The position numbers were made by a program, and so were the translations under genes. Positions 25,311 through 32,114 of a stretch of 44,297 bases of DNA are shown here, piece by piece. Origin of the DNA: a virus. Location of the stretch: positions 1 to 44,297 of IMG/VR virus record IMGVR_UViG_3300012012_001295; one strand, 5' to 3'. A model generated the notes under the pieces. It made no database searches. It had not been told where the DNA came from and was given only the letters and a program-made list of their open reading frames with translations. Each line of letters starts with the position of its first letter. The stretch's first letter is position 1.

Positions 25311-25547
25311 TTATCGAGCAATTTTAACTTTGGCAAATCGACCACCGAAATCTCTAACATTATGATATCTAGCAACGAGAATAGCGTCACAAGTTCTATC
25401 TACACACCCCAAAAAGGTGTATTTCGAATGGTTTATATAATTCTCCACTAGAAAACTTTTAACTTCTCTGGATGCATTTGCGAGAGATGTTTTAACTCCT
25501 GCAATATCTTGGATTGATTTGATTACGATTGTATTGTTTATTTTCAT
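25311..25547 (-). CDS. Small hypothetical early protein
   Basis: This 78-residue protein has no recognised family. The ATG at 25547 is chosen because the promoter TTGACT-N16-TAGAAT lies 11 nt upstream. An in-frame start further upstream would fall in that promoter. It may be co-transcribed with the nuclease pair downstream. Confidence 0.65.
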   Translation of the reverse strand: MKINNTIVIKSIQDIAGVKTSLANASREVKSFLVENYINHSKYTFLGCVDRTCDAILVARYHNVRDFGGRFAKVKIAR

Positions 25548-25558
25548 ATTGGACAGGT

Positions 25559-25586
25559 ATTCTACCTCTTCCAACCATAAAGTCAA
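25559..25586 (-). promoter_or_regulatory. Early-type promoter, TTGACT-N16-TAGAAT
   Basis: It is followed by 11 nt and the ATG at 25547. It overlaps the end of the space after the gene at 25594. Confidence 0.5.
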
Positions 25587-25593
25587 TAACAAT

Positions 25594-25830
25594 CTAGTCT
25601 TTTTCTACACCAGAATCAATCATGGCAGTCATAGCTTCCTCACGAATATACTCCAACAACTCTTCTATTTTATCTGTAGGTTTATCTATCATCGTTATAA
25701 TGTTTTTCATTGAAGTAGATAAAACATCTCTAGATTTTGTCAGATCGGATTCTTCCAATTTTGAGGTTTTAACATCCTCTTCTTTTAATAAAACCTGTTT
25801 AGTGTAAATATTTTTTAATGAATTAGACAT
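25594..25830 (-). CDS. Small hypothetical protein
   Basis: This 78-residue, charged, mainly helical protein has no recognised family. AATAAATA ends 6 nt before the ATG, so it is probably late. It sits between two early-type genes. Confidence 0.66.
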   Translation of the reverse strand: MSNSLKNIYTKQVLLKEEDVKTSKLEESDLTKSRDVLSTSMKNIITMIDKPTDKIEELLEYIREEAMTAMIDSGVEKD

Positions 25831-25857
25831 ATTATATATTTATTGTTTTTAGTGATA

Positions 25858-26493
25858 TTATGGCGCGGTGATTAAACTTCCATCTTCTTCCCCGAAACAT
25901 TTGCCATTATTTTTAATGTATAAATGTAGTTGTTCCACCCTCAAATCTGGTGGGCCTTCAAGTCTAATCACTGCTGGACAGTCATTTATGGGGAAATATA
26001 TGCCCTTATTTTTATCGTATGTGCTGACCATAGCATCTAATATATAATTTATTTCTTTTCTATATGAAAGATTCTCGTCACATACCTTTCTACCCAATTT
26101 AATTTCTTCTCTTAATGGAGAGAAGAAAATCAAATCAAATTGTTTAATGGTTTGATTTATTATCACGCGAGAATCATTTATGAAATCATCATCTACTTTA
26201 CCAAGACCTTGAGAGTTCAGCCAAAGAGAATATGCCACATTTTCCACTATACATCCATCAAAAACCATGAATTCATCGTTGGATGCTGATGCTGATTGAA
26301 TTTCGTCAATCATCGCATCCAGTATAATCTTCTGACTTTTTTTATCGCCTTTTTGGTTCAGTTTTAATTTTTTATCCTTTATGGCGTCTCTATATTGGAA
26401 CTCTGTTCTTTTATACATTGGCCATCTTTGAAGAAAGTCTTCAACTAATTTAGTTTTCCCGTTGCTATGAGTGCTGACAAAGGCTATTTTCAT
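25858..26493 (-). CDS. P-loop NTPase (AAA_28/small kinase-like)
   Basis: This 211-residue protein opens MKIAFVSTHSNGKTKLVEDF, a P-loop (7-14) of the THSNGKT type seen in phage AAA_28 proteins. Those proteins resemble nucleoside or nicotinamide riboside kinases. FMVFDGCIVENVAY provides a probable Walker B/Asp. IFFSPLREEIKLGRKVCDENLSYRKEI resembles the lid region. The substrate is unknown. TTTAAATA lies 6 nt upstream of the ATG. Confidence 0.75.
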   Translation of the reverse strand: MKIAFVSTHSNGKTKLVEDFLQRWPMYKRTEFQYRDAIKDKKLKLNQKGDKKSQKIILDAMIDEIQSASASNDEFMVFDGCIVENVAYSLWLNSQGLGKVDDDFINDSRVIINQTIKQFDLIFFSPLREEIKLGRKVCDENLSYRKEINYILDAMVSTYDKNKGIYFPINDCPAVIRLEGPPDLRVEQLHLYIKNNGKCFGEEDGSLITAP

Positions 26494-26524
26494 ATTTTAT
26501 ATTTAAACGTTATCTCTGAGAATT

Positions 26525-26719
26525 TCAATACAGATTTTCTAATCTTTTTAAGCCGTGATGGGATACAAATTGTTCTATGTATGAAATTATGTTTTCCTTA
26601 CCTATTGGATTCATGGAATTAACTACATACCATTTTCTATAATCTTTTGGTAACTCCACCCATTTAACATTTTTTAAATCTCGTTCATCATCTAAGAACA
26701 AGTAATACGCTTCACTCAT
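26525..26719 (-). CDS. Truncated receiver-like domain (DDER motif)
   Basis: This 64-residue protein starts with YYLFLDDERDLKNVKWVELP. It matches the first half of the cyclic-phosphate-processing receiver-like domain found in many phages. The second half of that domain, normally with an ISFDHDLG-type motif, is absent. The frame ends at ENLY and no continuation was seen just downstream. It may be a decayed gene or a shortened variant. It follows its upstream neighbour by 1 nt. Confidence 0.6.
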   Translation of the reverse strand: MSEAYYLFLDDERDLKNVKWVELPKDYRKWYVVNSMNPIGKENIISYIEQFVSHHGLKRLENLY

Positions 26720-26720
26720 G

Positions 26721-27008
26721 TTAGATGTGTTCTTCTCTTATAAAGCCTGATAGTTCTTTAACTATATCTTCTGTTATAGTATCATGATACTCTTCGTTTT
26801 TAAACAGATATATATTTTCGAGGTTTATATCGTTTTTTAATTGTTTGTTTATATCTTTAACTGTGTTGATTGCTAATTTTGATTGCTTTTCCTTCCAATC
26901 ACTACATATATCAACCGATGAAGAGAATAGCAAAGCTTCTAAAATGGCATTGCATTGTTTTTTAGTTAAAGATAATTCTATTATTTCATTAGATGATGTG
27001 TTATTCAT
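26721..27008 (-). CDS. Small hypothetical early protein
   Basis: This 95-residue, mainly helical acidic protein has no recognised family. The ATG at 27008 is preferred over one 9 nt upstream because that codon directly abuts the TATAAT box and would lie before the transcription start. Confidence 0.68.
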   Translation of the reverse strand: MNNTSSNEIIELSLTKKQCNAILEALLFSSSVDICSDWKEKQSKLAINTVKDINKQLKNDINLENIYLFKNEEYHDTITEDIVKELSGFIREEHI

Positions 27009-27017
27009 ATTGAACAT

Positions 27018-27045
27018 ATTATAACACGTATAACTCCTATTTCAA
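27018..27045 (-). promoter_or_regulatory. Early sigma70-type promoter, TTGAAA-N16-TATAAT
   Basis: A perfect -10 box is followed by 9 nt and the ATG at 27008. It would drive this gene and the truncated receiver-like gene. Confidence 0.6.
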
Positions 27046-27048
27046 CTA

Positions 27049-27309
27049 TTATTTAGGCGGTAAGGCAATTTTCAAATCTTGAAACATCTTCAATATCTTA
27101 TTAGGGTCTGTCTCTTTAGCTATGTTTTGAATAGCTGGATGAGTAGAATCGTATGTAGTTGTAGGAGGCTTTGTTCCTGCTACTGGAGGAGTAGTTGGTG
27201 TTGCTGGTGTTGCTGGTGTTGTCGGAGCACCAGTGGTTGGCGCAGGAGATGTATACCCCTCTTCTAGTTCTGCGTTTACACGTTCAAAGATTTGTTCAAA
27301 TTTACTCAT
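27049..27309 (-). CDS. Small Pro/Thr-rich protein with targeting-like N-terminus
   Basis: This 86-residue protein opens MSKFEQIFERVNAE, a copy of the shared motif shifted by one residue. A low-complexity Pro/Thr/Ala linker (about 20-52) with ATPATP-type repeats follows, then a short helical C-terminus. The layout (targeting peptide, flexible linker, small domain) parallels the gene at 23045-23473. A late box lies 7 nt upstream. Confidence 0.75.
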   Translation of the reverse strand: MSKFEQIFERVNAELEEGYTSPAPTTGAPTTPATPATPTTPPVAGTKPPTTTYDSTHPAIQNIAKETDPNKILKMFQDLKIALPPK

Positions 27310-27316
27310 ATAACAC

Positions 27317-27324
27317 TATTTATC
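27317..27324 (-). promoter_or_regulatory. Late promoter box GATAAATA
   Basis: It ends 7 nt before the minus-strand ATG at 27309. The context GGATAAATA matches the box at 13977. Confidence 0.55.
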
Positions 27325-27889
27325 CTTTTGTATTGTTTTTTTCTATAGGCAATTCAGGGGGTTGAAGTTCAAGTTCTTCATTATCTATAAACCCATGACT
27401 AAATTGTTTCTGCTGTTTAAATTTTTTCAATATGCTAGTAAGTTTTTTAACGTTTGCGAATTTGGTTATCTTGTTATAGTCTATTCTATGTTTTTCAATA
27501 GTAGATATAGCAGCAGATTCCATCTCCTTGTCGTTGTATGTGGAGCATTTACAATAAGGGAAGGGAATAACCTTTAAAAGCTTTTCGAAAATTTTACTGT
27601 TTGCGAAAAAGTTAGCTATTTTATGGTTTTTCTGATAGTTCATGAATGGGTATAACAACAGAACCTTTGGATACTTGGACTTGCAGTTTTTATGAGCATA
27701 GAAAATATTCTCTATGCAAAAATGATAGAATAAATTATGCACATCCCCTGAACCCCTCCCTATGAAATTGAAAGGGATATTGTTTGTTTCACACGTATAA
27801 ATAACATCTTGAATGGATTTATACAGTATTGGGAAAGAGTCAATTACACAAACTCTAGATTTATCAAATTCTTTATAATTTAATTTCAT
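27320..27889 (-). CDS. Hypothetical protein
   Basis: This 189-residue basic, aromatic protein has RVCVIDSFPILYKSIQDV near the start and several Cys/His in the middle (FYHFCIEN, FPYCKCS). No family was recognised. Its ATG overlaps the stop of the zinc-finger gene upstream by 4 nt, which indicates translational coupling. A shared function is likely. Confidence 0.7.
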   Translation of the reverse strand: MKLNYKEFDKSRVCVIDSFPILYKSIQDVIYTCETNNIPFNFIGRGSGDVHNLFYHFCIENIFYAHKNCKSKYPKVLLLYPFMNYQKNHKIANFFANSKIFEKLLKVIPFPYCKCSTYNDKEMESAAISTIEKHRIDYNKITKFANVKKLTSILKKFKQQKQFSHGFIDNEELELQPPELPIEKNNTKG

Positions 27890-28476
27890 TTTATCAGAGC
27901 TTCCAATATTTCAAATGATATGTTATCTTGTTCCGCTTCATGTATCAACGAATGAAAATCTTCAAAAATCTTGTTTATTTTTGTTTCATATTCTAAAATC
28001 TTCTCATACTTCTCAACAGAGAAATTTAAAAGCTTTTGATTTTCTAATATTTCCATGTTTTCTATCAACTCTATTTTGGAACCTAAAAATCTCTTAATTT
28101 GGAAAAGGGTTCTATTGGCTGGTGACATTGCCATGTTCTCCTCTTCTGTTATGGGTTCTTTCAGTTTATTTCCCTTTTCGTTTATTAACCCCAATCTATA
28201 TGCATCAAACTCTGTGAACGGTTTTTTAAGCTCTGTTAACAATAGTTTGTTTGTTAGCACTTCTTCCATCCTCTCTTTCAACATGCTGTTATAGTTTATA
28301 CCATGAATATGCACTCCATTAGTAGAATACCTACATCCCTTTCCATAAGAGGTTGAACCACAATAAGAGCATTTTTTTGAATCGTCTGGATGAAAATGCA
28401 CTCCGTTTGTGGAATACCTACATCCCCTACCATAGGAGGTTGAACTGCAAAATACACATCGACTTAAATGATTCAT
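27886..28476 (-). CDS. Protein with two tandem CCC-HxH zinc motifs
   Basis: This 196-residue protein starts with two nearly identical 23-residue modules of the form C-x2-C-x5-G-x-G-C-x7-H-x-H. They begin at Cys7 and Cys36, a 29-residue period. Each probably binds one zinc. The rest (60-196) is helical, with a coiled-coil-like end. The DNA of the modules is also closely similar, so the duplication is recent. Nucleic-acid or protein binding is plausible but not shown. Confidence 0.78.
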   Translation of the reverse strand: MNHLSRCVFCSSTSYGRGCRYSTNGVHFHPDDSKKCSYCGSTSYGKGCRYSTNGVHIHGINYNSMLKERMEEVLTNKLLLTELKKPFTEFDAYRLGLINEKGNKLKEPITEEENMAMSPANRTLFQIKRFLGSKIELIENMEILENQKLLNFSVEKYEKILEYETKINKIFEDFHSLIHEAEQDNISFEILEALIK

Positions 28477-28485
28477 AACTTATTA

Positions 28486-28493
28486 TATTTAAC
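28486..28493 (-). promoter_or_regulatory. Late promoter box GTTAAATA
   Basis: It ends 9 nt before the ATG at 28476 and would drive the zinc-finger gene and the coupled gene downstream. Confidence 0.5.
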
Positions 28494-28506
28494 AATTATA
28501 ACAGGT

Positions 28507-28950
28507 TTAAATACTTTGTCCACGATTTAAATGTTCGTAGTGTTTTTTTAAATCTTTGGGCACACAGCCTATACGTGCATTTACGATCCCGTTGTATGCG
28601 TCATCTCTAAAAAGGACATTATTATCTATCTGTATTTTAAGTTCCTCGTATTTTATTTGCCATTTACAAGTGCATAGTTTCAATATAATACGTCTAAAGT
28701 TTTCCTTTCCGTGTTTCTCTACATCCTTTTTCAACTCTTCACTACTACCATAATAGTCTCTCCAATCTGATTCGGACACCTTTTTACGCTTCCTCTTCTT
28801 GCCTTTTAGTGGAGGCATCTTAGTTCTCTTAATGAACTGCTTACAACCCCAATAAAAGCGTTTCTCTCCCTGTTCTGCATTCAACCTTTCAATGCAGTAA
28901 ACGAAGCCAAACCAATTTTCTATATCTGCTGGTATATTTTCCCATTCCAT
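28507..28950 (-). CDS. GIY-YIG-like endonuclease (Seg-like homing nuclease candidate)
   Basis: This 147-residue protein has FGFVYCIERL followed by RFYWGCKQF, in the position of the GIY and YIG elements. A basic insertion, SDWRDYYGSS, KHGKENFRRIIL and YEELKIQIDNNVLF then follow. This order (W-x2-YYGSS, G-x2-NF-x-R-x-IL, YEE) is typical of phage Seg-like GIY-YIG endonucleases. The core motif is degenerate, so activity is uncertain. It may be a free-standing mobile gene. Confidence 0.68.
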   Translation of the reverse strand: MEWENIPADIENWFGFVYCIERLNAEQGEKRFYWGCKQFIKRTKMPPLKGKKRKRKKVSESDWRDYYGSSEELKKDVEKHGKENFRRIILKLCTCKWQIKYEELKIQIDNNVLFRDDAYNGIVNARIGCVPKDLKKHYEHLNRGQSI

Positions 28951-28964
28951 ATGTAATTTGTTTA

Positions 28965-28972
28965 TATTTAAC
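28965..28972 (-). promoter_or_regulatory. Late promoter box GTTAAATA
   Basis: It lies 14 nt before the minus-strand ATG at 28950, the longest spacing of the set. Confidence 0.4.
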
Positions 28973-29083
28973 TACTTACAACTATTTTAACTTTTTTCAA
29001 CTTTTTTCGTTTGAGTCGCTTGACAAATCAAAAATCGACGTTAAATGTTCTTTAAGAACTTCGGGGAGTTTGAAGATCACAGA

Positions 29084-29347
29084 TTATGGACTTTTACGTT
29101 TTTTGTTCTTTTTTGACTTCTTTTTTGACTTCTTTTTCCCTTTTTGTCCAATTATAATATTTTCAGGGAACTTTCTTTTGATTACTTTTCCCATACCAAA
29201 TGGTTTCCTACTATCCCCTTTTGCATATGTATCCCCTGAAAATTGATCTGGCACCCCACCTATTATAGAAGGTGTTCCGAAAGCGACACCTGATGTAATA
29301 TTCTCTTCTATCACATCATTAACTAGTTGTGTAAAATTTTTAATCAT
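29084..29347 (-). CDS. Lysine-rich protein with targeting-like N-terminus; second internal head protein candidate
   Basis: This 87-residue protein opens MIKNFTQLVNDVIEE, the shared motif with two extra residues and IEE as a possible processing site. A Gly-rich middle follows. The tail from about residue 70 is almost entirely Lys and Ser, with KKKSKK repeats. A basic tail behind a targeting peptide suggests a DNA-binding protein packaged in the head. CTAAATA lies 9 nt upstream. Confidence 0.72.
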   Translation of the reverse strand: MIKNFTQLVNDVIEENITSGVAFGTPSIIGGVPDQFSGDTYAKGDSRKPFGMGKVIKRKFPENIIIGQKGKKKSKKKSKKNKKRKSP

Positions 29348-29363
29348 AATTACTAATATTTAG

Positions 29364-29391
29364 TGGATTTTATTATAAACTGTGGTATAAT
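29364..29391 (+). promoter_or_regulatory. Early-type promoter, TGGATT-N16-TATAAT
   Basis: A perfect -10 box with a weaker -35, followed by 12 nt and the UvsY-like ATG at 29404. It would drive uvsY and uvsW. Confidence 0.5.
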
Positions 29392-29403
29392 TCTTATATA
29401 CTT

Positions 29404-29832
29404 ATGGAAGATTCTAATCAAAAAGAAAAAACCTTGAAAGAGCGTTTAGAGGAATATCACGAAAAAATAGGTAAAGCTGTTAAGATAGATGAATTTAACA
29501 TGAAAGACATTCAAATGGATTTACCCAACCAAAGACATTATTGGGTTGGTCGATTGATGTTGCATAAAAGCGAAATAATAAACCTTCAGAAACAAAGAAA
29601 AAAGGCTATTAAGATAATAACAGACAAATTGAAAAAAGATTTGCCAATAGGAACGCATCAAAAAACCATGAAAGATGCTGCTGAAGAAAATGAAATAGTT
29701 AAAAAGATAGACGAAAAGGTAATAGAAGAAGAACTTCTAATTGATTATCTTTCTAAAATAGAAGCTAATTTTAGATCGACAAGTTACGATTTAAAAAATT
29801 TGATAGAAATAGTTAAAATGGAGACGACATAA
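29404..29832 (+). CDS. uvsY: UvsY-like recombination mediator
   Basis: This 142-residue helical, charged protein is close to T4 UvsY in length (137 residues). It contains HYWVGRLMLHKSEIINLQKQRKKA, a good match to the central YSKWLNKHS...IKKEMLRIEAQKK region of T4 UvsY. UvsY loads the UvsX recombinase onto ssDNA. The gene stops 1 nt before a UvsW-like helicase, and these genes are also neighbours in T4. Sequence identity is low, so context carries much of the call. Confidence 0.7.
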   Translation: MEDSNQKEKTLKERLEEYHEKIGKAVKIDEFNMKDIQMDLPNQRHYWVGRLMLHKSEIINLQKQRKKAIKIITDKLKKDLPIGTHQKTMKDAAEENEIVKKIDEKVIEEELLIDYLSKIEANFRSTSYDLKNLIEIVKMETT

Positions 29833-29833
29833 T

Positions 29834-31294
29834 ATGATTAATGTTAAAATTGATTATGATACTGGAAGACGAAAAGGAATGATCGAATCGGATTATTTCT
29901 CGAATATTCGTGAGTATTTTTCAGTTGAAGATAAAAATCAGAAATATAAAAAGAAATACAGTGTAGGATATTCTATACCTTCTAGGAATTATGTAATAAC
30001 ACCACAAGGCAGGTTTGAGCCACGAATGTATAATGAACTGATAGACTATCTAAACACTTTAGATACACCTATAAATATTGAACTATCAGAGGAGTTTAAA
30101 AACATAGTTAATCCTCCATCATTAAAGGGTGAAATAATAAAATTAAACAACTTGGATAAATTGGGGATATCTTTAAGGGATTACCAAAAGGAATCTGTGC
30201 TTGTTGCTTTGCAGAAAGGATATGGAGTAATAATCTTACCAACTTCTGCTGGTAAAACTTTAGTGTTGTCAACTCTAATAGAATCAATTAGAAATCAAAT
30301 AAAGGATGTAATAACATTAGTGATAGTTCCAAACATACAACTGTTGAAACAAACATACGATGAATGTTTACAATACGGAATAAGCGAGAAAGATATAAGT
30401 TGTTGGGAAGGAGGAGCATCCCCTAATACTAAAATTGTAATAACGAACACTCAAATACTTCAATCTGAAACTCAGGACATTTCTTGGTTGAGTAGGATTG
30501 ATGTATTGATTTGCGATGAGTGTCATAAGTTCCGCCACGGCAACGAGATAAATAAGATAGTATCTAAAATACCTGCTAAATATCGTTATGGATTGACAGG
30601 GACTTTACCAGAATCTAAACTGGACAAGTGGTGCATCAACGGAATATTCGGGTCTGTCATATACACCAAAACATCCGAAGAATTGAGAAACAATAAACAG
30701 ATTTCCAAGGTTGTTATTTCCACTATTAAAGTTCATTATGATCCTAGCAGAAAATTTAAGAAACCTAATCATTTAAATCCTACTGAAGCATATGAAGAAG
30801 AAATAGATTTTCTCCACCATAATGAATTCAGAAACAATACTATTGTAAAATTAGTGAACAAGGTAGAAAAAAACGTTTTGATTATGGTAGATAGAATAGT
30901 TCACGGTGAGTTGTTATATGATTTACTATCGAAGGGAACTAATAAAAGAGTTTATTTCATACACGGTAAAATCGAAATTGAAGATCGTGAGAACATAAGA
31001 AAGTTGATGGAATCAGAAAATGATATTGTGTGTGTGGCAATATCCAACATATTCAGCACAGGTATTAATATCAAAAACTTGCATTATATTATTTTTGCTG
31101 CAATCGGAAAAGCTAAAATAAAATTAATACAATCTATTGGTAGAAGCTTGAGACTGCACCAATCTAAGGAGATGGCATATATTTTTGATATAGCTGATAT
31201 GTTAAGGTATGGATGGGAACATTATACTGAACGATTAAAGATATACATAAAAGAGAAAATACCAGTCAAAGAAACCCCAATAAGTGAAATTTGA
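29834..31294 (+). CDS. uvsW: UvsW-like RNA-DNA helicase
   Basis: This 486-residue superfamily II helicase has LRDYQKE (Q-motif-like), Walker A PTSAGKT (136-142), DECH (228-231), GLTGT (253-257) and QSIGRSLRLH (motif VI). Length and order match T4 UvsW (about 500 residues), which unwinds R-loops and branched DNA and drives the switch to recombination-dependent replication. The N-terminal 100 residues would be the accessory domain. It is translated right after the UvsY-like gene. Confidence 0.88.
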   Translation: MINVKIDYDTGRRKGMIESDYFSNIREYFSVEDKNQKYKKKYSVGYSIPSRNYVITPQGRFEPRMYNELIDYLNTLDTPINIELSEEFKNIVNPPSLKGEIIKLNNLDKLGISLRDYQKESVLVALQKGYGVIILPTSAGKTLVLSTLIESIRNQIKDVITLVIVPNIQLLKQTYDECLQYGISEKDISCWEGGASPNTKIVITNTQILQSETQDISWLSRIDVLICDECHKFRHGNEINKIVSKIPAKYRYGLTGTLPESKLDKWCINGIFGSVIYTKTSEELRNNKQISKVVISTIKVHYDPSRKFKKPNHLNPTEAYEEEIDFLHHNEFRNNTIVKLVNKVEKNVLIMVDRIVHGELLYDLLSKGTNKRVYFIHGKIEIEDRENIRKLMESENDIVCVAISNIFSTGINIKNLHYIIFAAIGKAKIKLIQSIGRSLRLHQSKEMAYIFDIADMLRYGWEHYTERLKIYIKEKIPVKETPISEI

Positions 31295-31318
31295 TTTATT
31301 TTTAAACTAGTGTATAAT
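31291..31318 (+). promoter_or_regulatory. Early sigma70-type promoter, TTGATT-N16-TATAAT
   Basis: It overlaps the stop of the UvsW-like gene. A small ORF starts 14 nt after the -10. The sigma factor gene lies further downstream and may depend on it. Confidence 0.6.
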
Positions 31319-31332
31319 ACAATACTCGATAT

Positions 31333-31506
31333 ATGAAAGATATAGAAAAACCTTACTATATGACACATTCAACACTTTGTCAAGAATTACATGAATGTGG
31401 GTGCGGTGGAGGGGCAGAAACCATACATGAAATTGGAACCACTGGATGTTATAACTTTATAACAACAACGAGGATAACAACAACACAAGTGCGGTTGTTG
31501 GTCTAG
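31333..31506 (+). CDS. Small ORF behind an early promoter, possibly frameshifted
   Basis: A 57-residue product starts MKDIEKPYYMTHSTLC and contains HECGCGGG. The 3' third looks unnatural in this frame (Thr-rich). Another frame, from about 31455 to the stop near 31530, reads as a typical peptide: NNNEDNNNT followed by AVVGLDMKEAITV. A one-base indel could have split a longer gene. The 31295-31547 region holds nothing else I can support. Confidence 0.4.
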   Translation: MKDIEKPYYMTHSTLCQELHECGCGGGAETIHEIGTTGCYNFITTTRITTTQVRLLV

Positions 31507-31547
31507 ACATGAAGGAAGCTATAACAGTTTAGATGTAATTTAAATAT

Positions 31548-32114
31548 ATGAAAAAAACTAAAATAAAAGACGATGACTTCTTCGAAGAATCTGGATTAGA
31601 TCACGACGATGAACTAAAACAAAAGATGCCTAAAAAGAGAGTTAGAAGAACTAAAGAGCAACTGAAAACTAATTATGTCGATCCTATTTACATGGAAGAA
31701 ATGATTAAACAATTCTATGAAACAGATGTATTCTCTAGTGAATTAGCGGATATGATTCAGAAGATAGCTACGAGATTGGGGTTCGCACAAAATTTTATAA
31801 ATTATTCATATAAAGAAGAGATGATTGGAGATGCTGTCATAAAAATGGTTACAGCTTTAAAACGTAGAAGATTCCTAGTAGGTTCAGGATATAACCCGTT
31901 TTCTTATTTTACTAAAGTTGCATTTAGAGCATTTCAAAACAGAATTAAAAAGGAAAAGAAAGATCATGATACAATAAAAAGATATCAAGCAAGTGTTTAT
32001 GGGTTATTAACTGAATCGGGCCAAATACCATACCAGAAAAAAGGCAATGATGATGACGAAAACGAAAACTCTTGGTATGACGCTGATTGTGAATCGTCGA
32101 ATGAAGATGAATAA
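31548..32114 (+). CDS. Late transcription sigma factor, T4 gp55-like
   Basis: This 188-residue protein is the length of T4 gp55 (185). The region YSYKEEMIGDAVIKMVTALKR, followed by YNPFSYFTKVAFRAFQNRIKKEKK, matches the sigma region 2 core, including the aromatic -10-recognition helix. gp55 directs host RNA polymerase to TATAAATA late promoters. Boxes of G(A/T)TAAATA type upstream of many genes here fit this role. The N-terminus is basic and the C-terminal 25 residues are very acidic. It overlaps the next gene by 14 nt. Confidence 0.85.
   Translation: MKKTKIKDDDFFEESGLDHDDELKQKMPKKRVRRTKEQLKTNYVDPIYMEEMIKQFYETDVFSSELADMIQKIATRLGFAQNFINYSYKEEMIGDAVIKMVTALKRRRFLVGSGYNPFSYFTKVAFRAFQNRIKKEKKDHDTIKRYQASVYGLLTESGQIPYQKKGNDDDENENSWYDADCESSNEDE

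Noticed and set aside
27079-27267. Plus-strand Cys/Trp-rich ORF.
   Set aside because: It is the antisense shadow of the Pro/Thr-rich linker of the gene at 27049-27309; GGW-type repeats read as Cys/Trp/Arg on the other strand.
28989-29008. Direct repeat of AACTTTTTTC, considered as an operator.
   Set aside because: Only two copies in a T-rich stretch; chance is a sufficient explanation at this base composition.
29020-29060. TTGACA-N16-TAAATG followed by a GTTCTTTAAGAAC palindrome on the plus strand, as a promoter for a small RNA or antisense transcript.
   Set aside because: The -10 is poor, no start codon or clear terminator follows, and transcription would run antisense into the gene at 29084-29347. 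Too weak to list as a feature.
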